Positions 57,835 to 64,000 of a DNA stretch of 64,000 nt are shown piece by piece (the stretch's first letter is position 1; each line of letters starts with the position of its first letter). Source of the stretch: DLAJ01 sp964655525 (GTDB lineage Bacteria > Bacillota > Clostridia > Lachnospirales > Lachnospiraceae); the NCBI GenBank assembly GCA_964655525.1, contig CAZZNE010000001.1:1-64000 (forward strand), read 5' to 3'. The notes under the pieces are model-generated. The model was not told the origin of the DNA, ran no database searches, and was given only the letters and a program-made list of their open reading frames with translations. Position numbers and translations under genes: made by a program.

Positions 57835-59997
57835 ATGCAATATATCAACATTGACGAGGGGAAGCTGCATATTGTATTCGGTATCACGGACAACGATCAG
57901 ATCAAGCTTTTGCATTTTTCGGCGGCGGAGTTTGATGAGAGCACGCTTTGCAAAGAACCGCAGTTCATCGACGAAATGTTCCAGCTTGTGCAGATCAATT
58001 TTTCGGGCTATAACCGTCCCTATGAAAAACACGGAAATAAGCATATCGTGACGGCGCCGGGCTACACGCTCACCTACAAGGACATGCAGGATACCCGCAA
58101 TGAGATCGGGCGCAGGCTTGTCATCACGCAGACGGACAAAGAGACGGGCGCATACGTTGTAACGACATGGCAGTTTTATGAGGGCACACAGATCGTCCGC
58201 ATGTGGAATGAGGTATTTAACGAGGGAACGGAAACGCAGACCCTGGAATATCTTTCTTCTTTCTATTATGCGGGCATTGAAAAAGAGGGAAACGGCTCCA
58301 CGGATGAAAAGCTGGAGCTGCGCATCTGCCACAACGGCTGGCAGAAGGAAATGAACTGGAAGACCTATTCCTTTCCGGATTTGGGACTCGGGCAGACGCA
58401 GCCGACCGTGTATCAGCGCACGAGCAAGACGATCGAAGTGACAAACACGGGAAACTGGTCCACCAAGGAGTATCTGCCGATGGGCTATCTTGCCAACAGG
58501 GAGGCGGACAGCGCGCTGTACTGGCAGATCGAGCACAACGGCTCCTGGCACTACGAGATCGGCGATCAGAACCGGCATTTTTATGTGGCGGTGAGCGGAC
58601 CGACTGAAATCCAGTCCCATTGGTACAAAGTGCTGGAACCGGGGGATTCCTTCTGCTCCGTTCCGGTTGCGGTCGGCGTCGCATCGGCGGATTTTAACGA
58701 GGCGATGGGCGAGCTGACGAAATACCGCAGGCAGATACGCAGACCGAACAAGGACAATGAAAAGCTTCCTGTTATTTTCAATGATTATATGAATTGTCTG
58801 TTCGGCGATCCGACAAATGAAAAGGAGTTTCCGCTTATTGACGCGGCGGCGGATGCGGGCTGTGAATATTTCGTGATCGACGCGGGCTGGTATGCGCCGG
58901 GACTATGGTGGGACAGCGTCGGCGAATGGCAGGAATCGCGCGAGCGGTTCCCGAACGGAATCCGCGAGGTGACGGATGCTATCCGCCAAAAAGGAATGAT
59001 TCCGGGCGTCTGGCTGGAGCTGGAGGTCATGGGTATCGAATGTGAAAAAGCAAAGAGCGTGCCGGACGATTGGTTTTTTATCCGTCACGGAAAGCGGGTA
59101 TACGACCGCAGCCGCTATCAGCTTGATTTTCGCAATCCGGCAGTCATCGACCATGTGAATGAGGTAGTTGACCGCGTTGTGAACGAGTACGGTGTCGGCT
59201 ATATCAAGATGGATTACAATATCGAGCCGGGCATCGGAACGGAGCTGTATGCGGACAGTGTCGGAGACGGCCTCCTGCAGCATGAGAAGGCGTATCTCGA
59301 CTGGCTTGACGAGGTATTTGAAAAATACCCGGACTTGGTGATCGAGAACTGCGGGAGCGGCGGACTGCGCATTGATTATGCGCTGCTTTCACGTTACAGC
59401 ATTCAGTCCACCTCCGATCAGGAGGATTATATCAATTACGCGACGATCGCGGCAAATGCGGCGGCGGGCGTGACACCCGAGCAGGCGGCGGTCTGGTCGT
59501 ATCCGCAGCGGGAGGGGACGGAGGAGGAAAAAGGTTCTCTCAGAGAACGGGCTGACATTTTAGAGGAAACAGTTTATAATATGGTCAACGCCATGCTGCT
59601 GCGGATTCACCAAAGCGGACATTTGGCGGAGCTTTCCGCGGAGCGCTTTGCGCTGGTGAAAGAAGGGATTGACTATTATAAGTCCATCCGCGCGGATATT
59701 CCGCGCGCGCTGCCGTACTGGCCGCTCGGAACGGCGGACAGCCGGGACAGTCTGCTTGCTTCGGCGCTTGTCACGGATGCGAAGGTATATGTTGCGGTTT
59801 GGCGCCGGGGCGGTAATGAGGGGCGTATTGTGCTGCCGCTTGCGAAGGCTTTTCATGGGAAACGGCCTGTGGAGGTACGCTGCGCATATCCGGTAAAGAT
59901 GCCTTGCAATTTTGACGTCAATCCGATGACGGGCGAGCTGACCGTGGATCTGCCGAAACCTGTCATGGCAAGGATTTTTGAGATCACGCTCCGCTAG
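57835..59997 (+). CDS. GH36-type alpha-galactosidase (second, divergent)
   Basis: 720 residues. It shares the clan layout but differs from its neighbour: LPVIFNDYMNCLFGDPTNEK, VIDAGWYAPGLWWDSVGEWQ, VWLELEVMG, and the nucleophile Asp in YIKMDYNIEPGIG near 460. ENCGSGGLRIDYALLSRY and IQSTSDQEDY (acid/base Asp near 526) complete the site. It probably acts on a different alpha-galactoside or chain position. The start codon follows the first GH36 stop by 1 base, so they are translationally coupled. No signal peptide. Confidence 0.88.
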   Translation: MQYINIDEGKLHIVFGITDNDQIKLLHFSAAEFDESTLCKEPQFIDEMFQLVQINFSGYNRPYEKHGNKHIVTAPGYTLTYKDMQDTRNEIGRRLVITQTDKETGAYVVTTWQFYEGTQIVRMWNEVFNEGTETQTLEYLSSFYYAGIEKEGNGSTDEKLELRICHNGWQKEMNWKTYSFPDLGLGQTQPTVYQRTSKTIEVTNTGNWSTKEYLPMGYLANREADSALYWQIEHNGSWHYEIGDQNRHFYVAVSGPTEIQSHWYKVLEPGDSFCSVPVAVGVASADFNEAMGELTKYRRQIRRPNKDNEKLPVIFNDYMNCLFGDPTNEKEFPLIDAAADAGCEYFVIDAGWYAPGLWWDSVGEWQESRERFPNGIREVTDAIRQKGMIPGVWLELEVMGIECEKAKSVPDDWFFIRHGKRVYDRSRYQLDFRNPAVIDHVNEVVDRVVNEYGVGYIKMDYNIEPGIGTELYADSVGDGLLQHEKAYLDWLDEVFEKYPDLVIENCGSGGLRIDYALLSRYSIQSTSDQEDYINYATIAANAAAGVTPEQAAVWSYPQREGTEEEKGSLRERADILEETVYNMVNAMLLRIHQSGHLAELSAERFALVKEGIDYYKSIRADIPRALPYWPLGTADSRDSLLASALVTDAKVYVAVWRRGGNEGRIVLPLAKAFHGKRPVEVRCAYPVKMPCNFDVNPMTGELTVDLPKPVMARIFEITLR

Positions 59998-60022
59998 AGA
60001 AAAGAAATACAGGGTGATCGCG

Positions 60023-60045
60023 CAAAACACAGGGCTTGTGTTTTG
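60023..60045 (+). repeat. Hairpin CAAAACACA/TGTGTTTTG
   Basis: A 9-bp perfect stem with a 5-base loop lies between the second GH36 and the epimerase gene. No T-run follows, so it would not stop transcription. It might stabilise the 3' end of a processed transcript. Confidence 0.7.
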
Positions 60046-60087
60046 TGATGATATGAAAGCACAATATAAATAAGGAGGACACACAAT

Positions 60088-61275
60088 ATGGCAATGGTAC
60101 AGGAGGTAAAAGAGCATTTGTGCAATAAGATCATTCCGTTTTGGAAACGTCTGCGGGATGACGAGCATGGCGGCTATTACGGCTACATGGATTTTGACTT
60201 AAAAGTGGACAGGCAGGCAGTGAAGGGCTGCATTTTAAACAGCCGCATCACATGGTTTTTTGCGAATGCCTATACCCTCTTAAAGGATGAATCGCTCCTT
60301 GAGGAAGCGCGCCACGGCTATGAGTTCATGCGGGACTGCTGCTTAGATAAGGAAAATGGCGGAATTTTCTGGTCAATGACCTATGACGGCAAGCCGGAGG
60401 ATTCGACAAAGCACACCTACAATCAGGCGTTTGCGATCTACGCGCTTTCTTCCTACTATGAAGCGAGCGGTGATAAAGAGGCGCTTGCTCTGGCGTATGA
60501 CCTGTTTCATGTCATTGAGGAACGCTGTACAGATGCGCTTGGTTATAAGGAGGCGTTCAACCTGCGGTTTGAGGAGGTTGAGAACGACAAGCTTTCCGAG
60601 AACGGCGTGATCGCTGAGAAGACCATGAATACGCTGCTTCACGTATTTGAGGGCTATACGGAGTTGTACCGCGTCGATCATAACCCTGAGGTGAAAGCGA
60701 AACTGGAATGGATCATGGATACCTTTGCCGACCATATGTATAATCCTGAACTGCACCGGCAGGAGGTGTTTTTTGACCGCGAGTATCGTACGCTGATCGA
60801 CCTGCACTCCTATGGGCATGATATTGAGACGGCGTGGCTCATCGACCGCGGCGTGGATGTCATAGGGGAAGCGCGCTATGCGGAAAAAATGACGCCGATC
60901 ACAAAGGATTTAACGGCGCAGATTTACAAGACCGCATTTAACGGTCATTCTCTGCATAACGAATGCGAGCGCGGCGTTGTCAATACCTCCCGCATCTGGT
61001 GGGTGCAGGCGGAGACGGTCGTTGGGTTTTTGAACGGTTATCAGATGGATCCGTCAAAAAAAGAATATCTGGAGGCGGCGCGCGCAGAGTGGACGTACAT
61101 TAAGGAGCACCTGATCGACAGCCGCTCAGATTCCGAGTGGTTTTGGGAAGTGGACATCGAGGGAAAGCCCACGAGCAGGAAGCCGATCGTGGAGCCTTGG
61201 AAATGCCCGTATCATAACGGACGGATGTGCTTTGAAGTCATCCGGCGCGCGGAGAAATTGGACGTAGAGCTGTAA
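60088..61275 (+). CDS. AGE-family 2-epimerase (cellobiose/mannobiose 2-epimerase)
   Basis: 395 residues of the (alpha/alpha)6 barrel family. Telling segments are GYYGYMDFDLKVDRQAVKG, FWSMTYDGKPEDSTKHTYNQ, AFAIYALSSYYEASGD, DLHSYGHDIETAWLID (catalytic His), and SEWFWEVDIEGKP near the C-terminus. It epimerises the reducing-end sugar, here most likely beta-1,4-mannobiose to mannosyl-glucose, because GH130 follows. AGGAGGACAC precedes the ATG. An inverted-repeat element separates it from GH130. Confidence 0.9.
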   Translation: MAMVQEVKEHLCNKIIPFWKRLRDDEHGGYYGYMDFDLKVDRQAVKGCILNSRITWFFANAYTLLKDESLLEEARHGYEFMRDCCLDKENGGIFWSMTYDGKPEDSTKHTYNQAFAIYALSSYYEASGDKEALALAYDLFHVIEERCTDALGYKEAFNLRFEEVENDKLSENGVIAEKTMNTLLHVFEGYTELYRVDHNPEVKAKLEWIMDTFADHMYNPELHRQEVFFDREYRTLIDLHSYGHDIETAWLIDRGVDVIGEARYAEKMTPITKDLTAQIYKTAFNGHSLHNECERGVVNTSRIWWVQAETVVGFLNGYQMDPSKKEYLEAARAEWTYIKEHLIDSRSDSEWFWEVDIEGKPTSRKPIVEPWKCPYHNGRMCFEVIRRAEKLDVEL

Positions 61276-61280
61276 ACATG

Positions 61281-61474
61281 ATTGCGCAACGCATCCATAA
61301 AGTATTTCCAGTGTGCAAATATACAATCCGACGCAGGCACGCTTTCGCTGCCTTCCACTGGCAGCGGTACATAACATGCCCAAATACGGCATGTAAGTAC
61401 CGGCCGTGTCAGAGCGCCTGCGTATGGAACGGTGTATTTGCACCTTCGTAGACGCTATGGATGCGTTACGCAAT
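61281..61474. repeat. 194-bp long imperfect inverted repeat
   Basis: The outer 19-base arms match at 18 positions (61281-61299 with 61456-61474). Inside, GTGCAAATATAC pairs with GTGTATTTGCAC, and ACGCAGGC with GCCTGCGT. GGTAC pairs with GTACC, and ACATGCC with GGCATGT around a 7-base loop. A side hairpin GCTGCC/GGCAGC branches off. No protein is encoded. It could be a MITE-like insertion or a structured RNA in the operon leader of GH130. Confidence 0.9.
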
Positions 61475-61508
61475 TACATATTTCACATCAATTATAAGGA
61501 GGAACCCT

Positions 61509-62681
61509 ATGTTACATGAGCAGTATTATGTGGAGCTTGCCAAGCAGAAGAAGCTTCTCGAGAGAAAAAACGTAAAGAGCGATGCCTATAACGGAATTTA
61601 TGACCGTTATGAGTATCCCGTATTGACAAGCGGCCATATCCCGCTGACATGGCGGTATGACTTAAATCCGGATACGAACCCGTATTTTATGGAACGGCTC
61701 GGCATCAACGCCGTCATGAATTCCGGCGCGATCGAGCTAAACGGAAAATACTATCTGGTGGCAAGGATTGAGGGAAATGACCGTAAATCGTTCTTTGGCG
61801 TTGCTCAAAGCGATAACGGGATCGACGGCTTTCGCTTCTGGGATTACCCGATCCTGCTGGATGACACCTGTCCCGAGGAGACGAATGTGTACGACATGCG
61901 CTTAACGAAGCACGAGGACGGCTATATTTACGGCGTGTTCTGTTCGGAGAGCAAGGATAAAACCGTAAACGATCTGTCCGCGGCGGTTGCGGCAGCAGGC
62001 ATCGTCAGAACGAAGGACTTAAAGAAGTGGGAGCGCCTTGAGAACTTAAAGACCTTAAATTCCCCGCAGCAGAGGAACGTTGTGCTGCATCCGGAATTTG
62101 TAAACGGAAAATATGCGTTCTACACGAGACCGATGGATGATTTCATTGACACCGGTTCCGGCGGCGGCGTCGGCTTCGGTTTATGCGATGACATTACCCA
62201 TGCGGTCATTGACGAGGAGATCATCACGAGCAAACGGAAATATCACACGATCACGGAGGCAAAGAACGGTGCGGGCGCCGTACCGATCAAAACGCCGAAG
62301 GGCTGGATCCATATTGCGCACGGCGTACGTAATACGGCGGCGGGCTTACGCTATGTCATCTATGCGTTTGCAACGGACTTAAACGATCCATCGAAGGTCA
62401 TTGCGGAGCCGTCGGGCCTACTGATCGGTCCGCACGGAAAAGAGCGCGTCGGCGATGTCAGCAACGTCGTGTTCACGAACGGCGCGATCGCAAAGGACAA
62501 CGGGGATGTGTATCTTTACTATGCGTCCAGCGATACGAGGATGCATGTGGCGACAACGACGATCGAACGGCTCATGGATTATGTGTTTAACACGCCGGAG
62601 GATCCGGGACGTTCCGTAGAGTGCGTGGCGCAGCGCTGCGAGCTGATCAGAAAGAATTTGGAATTTTTAAGTAAATCATAA
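61509..62681 (+). CDS. GH130 4-O-beta-D-mannosyl-D-glucose phosphorylase
   Basis: About 390 residues. The five-bladed propeller phosphorylase shows LTSGHIPLTWRYDLNPDTNP, NSGAIELNGKYYLVARIEGN, DRKSFFGVAQSDNG, YDMRLTKHEDGYIYGVFCSE (catalytic Asp in the YD(I/M)R motif) and YLYYASSDTRMHVATTTIER. The length and motifs fit GH130 subfamily 1. It converts mannosyl-glucose and phosphate to mannose 1-phosphate and glucose. AAGGAGGAACC directs this ATG; an in-frame extension upstream into the inverted repeat is not used. It is coupled in pathway with the epimerase. Confidence 0.92.
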   Translation: MLHEQYYVELAKQKKLLERKNVKSDAYNGIYDRYEYPVLTSGHIPLTWRYDLNPDTNPYFMERLGINAVMNSGAIELNGKYYLVARIEGNDRKSFFGVAQSDNGIDGFRFWDYPILLDDTCPEETNVYDMRLTKHEDGYIYGVFCSESKDKTVNDLSAAVAAAGIVRTKDLKKWERLENLKTLNSPQQRNVVLHPEFVNGKYAFYTRPMDDFIDTGSGGGVGFGLCDDITHAVIDEEIITSKRKYHTITEAKNGAGAVPIKTPKGWIHIAHGVRNTAAGLRYVIYAFATDLNDPSKVIAEPSGLLIGPHGKERVGDVSNVVFTNGAIAKDNGDVYLYYASSDTRMHVATTTIERLMDYVFNTPEDPGRSVECVAQRCELIRKNLEFLSKS

Positions 62682-62712
62682 CGATCTGATATGGCTTTTG
62701 ATCGGGACAGAC

Positions 62713-62742
62713 AAAAAGAGCTTCCGCAGGAGGCTCTTTTTG
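62713..62742. terminator. Intrinsic terminator after GH130
   Basis: AAAAAGAGC and GCTCTTTTT pair, with TTCC/GGAG partly extending the stem, and T-runs occur on both strands. It ends the operon running from the beta-mannosidase. Confidence 0.85.
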
Positions 62743-63195
62743 CTGTCATGGCCGATATTTTGTAAGCGTGGTTCGGTAAAGGTAAAAGAGTACAAAAGAA
62801 CATAAGGCGCGCTTTTCCGTGAGGGAAATCTGGAAACATTCTCCATAAATGAATTGTCAATAGCAATTTAAGTAAAAAATGAAGGGCATATTTTATGTAT
62901 TTTTTACAAATCGACAGAAAAAAAACATAAATACTTGTAAAGTTGCATAGGAAAGAGTAGTATAGTAACGGTAAGAGGCTATCATTTTGCATATTTTTAT
63001 GTTCACTTTTTTGGAAAAAGCATATTGCCGTAAAAAATGAGATTCATGAGAGATACTTAAATTAACCTAACAAGAACGGATGAATTAGCTAACAATGGCA
63101 AAGAAATTAGTTAATGAATGAGCCCGGACAAACTAATGACCAAAGCGGGTTTAACTAAAATATAGCTTATATTACTTAAATAATAGGTAACGGAA
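62743..63195 (+). other. Long AT-rich regulatory gap before the mannanase
   Basis: No gene is supported. The stretch is far more AT-rich than the flanking genes. Near the mannanase it contains several TTA-N-TAA-like words: TTAACCTAAC, TTAGCTAAC, TTAGTTAATG and TTTAACTAAA. These may be binding sites for a regulator of mannan genes. A TTGTAA with TAGTAT at 17 bases around 62935-62963 is a poor promoter match. The gap probably houses the inducible mannanase promoter. Confidence 0.45.
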
Positions 63196-64000
63196 ATGAA
63201 GAAGAAAACAGCAGTGTTAATGATCGCTTGTGTGCTGACGGCGGCGATTGCCGGCTGCGGCGCAGGGAAATCGGGTACAGACGGACAGGGACAAGATGGC
63301 ACAGCATCGGGACAGGAACAGGACGAAAACGTTCCTGTACAACGAGCAGTCGTCGGTGAGTATGAGGCGGAGGACGGAAGTTTTACGGGCAATGTCAGAG
63401 CCGGCAGCCACGTGGAAGGGTATTCGGGCGAAGGCTATGCGGAAGGGTTTGAAAACGACGGCGATGTCTGCACGATCACCGTACATATTGAGACGGACGG
63501 ATTTTATGATTTAGCATTTACGCATGCACAGCTTGGCGGATATAAAGAAAATAAAGTATCGCTTGACGGCGCTGAGATTGGCTACATCGCAAGCGAGACG
63601 GCCGATTTCGCGACAACAGAGTTGGAACGCATCTATATGGAAGCTGGTGATCATGAGATCGGCGTGATCAAATACTGGGGATATATTGCATTGGATAAAT
63701 TAACGGTATACGAAAGTCCGGAGCTGGGCGAGGCGTTTTATCAGGTATCGGCAAAACTGGTCAACGAGAATGCGGATGACTGCGCAAAGCGGCTGATGAG
63801 CTATCTCTGTGATAATTACGGGACGAATGTTCTGACAGGGCAATATTGCGATACGGGACTTTATGGTAAGGAGACGGCATGTATTTGGAAAGAAACGGGT
63901 AAATTTCCGGCGGTCGTCGGTCTGGATATGATGGGATATACGCCGACCTTCGTGGCGAACGGCAGCGAGGGAAGATCAGTCGAGTATGCCAAGCAGGCGT
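63196..64000 (+). CDS. CBM35-GH26 beta-mannanase lipoprotein (3' end outside window)
   Basis: The frame is open to the window edge, giving 268 residues of an incomplete protein. A signal peptide ends in a lipobox (AAIAGCGAG, Cys near 19), followed by a Gly/Gln linker. A CBM35 module spans residues about 55-175 (EYEAEDGSFTGNVRAGSHVE, then VHIETDGFYDLAFTHAQLGG). The N-terminal part of GH26 follows (SYLCDNYGTNVLTGQYCDTG, KFPAVVGLDMMGYTP). It would be anchored outside the cell and cut beta-mannan. The catalytic Glu residues lie beyond the edge. The ribosome binding site is weak (TAACGGAA). Confidence 0.85.
   Translation, partial: MKKKTAVLMIACVLTAAIAGCGAGKSGTDGQGQDGTASGQEQDENVPVQRAVVGEYEAEDGSFTGNVRAGSHVEGYSGEGYAEGFENDGDVCTITVHIETDGFYDLAFTHAQLGGYKENKVSLDGAEIGYIASETADFATTELERIYMEAGDHEIGVIKYWGYIALDKLTVYESPELGEAFYQVSAKLVNENADDCAKRLMSYLCDNYGTNVLTGQYCDTGLYGKETACIWKETGKFPAVVGLDMMGYTPTFVANGSEGRSVEYAKQA

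Noticed and set aside
61276..61508. The inverted repeat considered as an intrinsic terminator.
   Set aside because: It is far longer than a terminator, has branching stems, and no T-run follows on either side.

Overview
The window looks like a chromosomal segment from a mid-GC clostridial Firmicute, most likely a Lachnospiraceae gut or rumen bacterium. The grounds are strong AGGAGG-type ribosome binding sites, many genes in one direction, a MurT/GatD pair, a bactofilin beside an M23-like protein, BlaI/M56 regulators, Rpn-type nucleases, and above all a mannan-degradation locus of the Roseburia type. No tRNA, rRNA, CRISPR array, phage module or complete insertion sequence was seen.

Layout. 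(1) 0-7 kb is an accessory stretch, AT-richer than the rest: three GNAT acetyltransferases (one resembling aminoglycoside 6'-acetyltransferases), a DUF4037 protein, a tyrosine phosphatase, a RhuM gene bounded by a 147-bp duplication of the phosphatase 3' end, and remnants. (2) 7-17 kb carries single housekeeping or accessory genes, then an SRAP protein, a type II toxin-antitoxin pair and a Y-family polymerase whose promoter contains a LexA-type box. A degraded copy of that promoter lies on the other side of the toxin-antitoxin pair. (3) 17.6-26.5 kb: thymidylate kinase, bactofilin plus a degenerate LytM protein on the minus strand, then a sugar ABC transporter operon with an FRG-domain gene inside it. 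(4) 26.6-37.8 kb: an ABC-F ATPase, a two-component system, an ECF sigma factor with an ABC exporter, and a second ABC exporter of the FtsX/MacB type preceded by TTAAG direct repeats. (5) 38-52 kb: a broken Rpn gene, a CASTOR/POLLUX-like channel, GH13 and GH43 enzymes, a PF09818 ATPase, a MurT-like ligase with a GatD-like partner lacking its catalytic residues, and a BlaI/M56 pair. (6) 52.9-64 kb is the mannan locus: GH2 beta-mannosidase, two GH36 alpha-galactosidases, an AGE-family 2-epimerase, a GH130 phosphorylase and, cut by the window end, a secreted CBM35-GH26 mannanase lipoprotein.

How the mannan genes fit together (inferred from the families): the surface mannanase cuts galactomannan or glucomannan, oligosaccharides are imported, GH36 enzymes remove galactose, the epimerase turns the reducing mannose of mannobiose into glucose, GH130 phosphorolyses the product to mannose 1-phosphate and glucose, and the GH2 enzyme trims remaining mannose. 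No transporter lies in this cluster. The sugar ABC operon at 20-25.6 kb is a candidate, but nothing in its sequence shows its substrate.

The most unusual feature is non-coding: several families of short palindromic elements sit exactly at gene junctions. One family supplies a hairpin overlapping the upstream stop codon and a Shine-Dalgarno sequence for the next gene. Another interrupts the Rpn gene. A 194-bp inverted repeat lies inside the mannan operon. In addition, four unrelated proteins carry in-frame minisatellites coding for hydrophilic segments.
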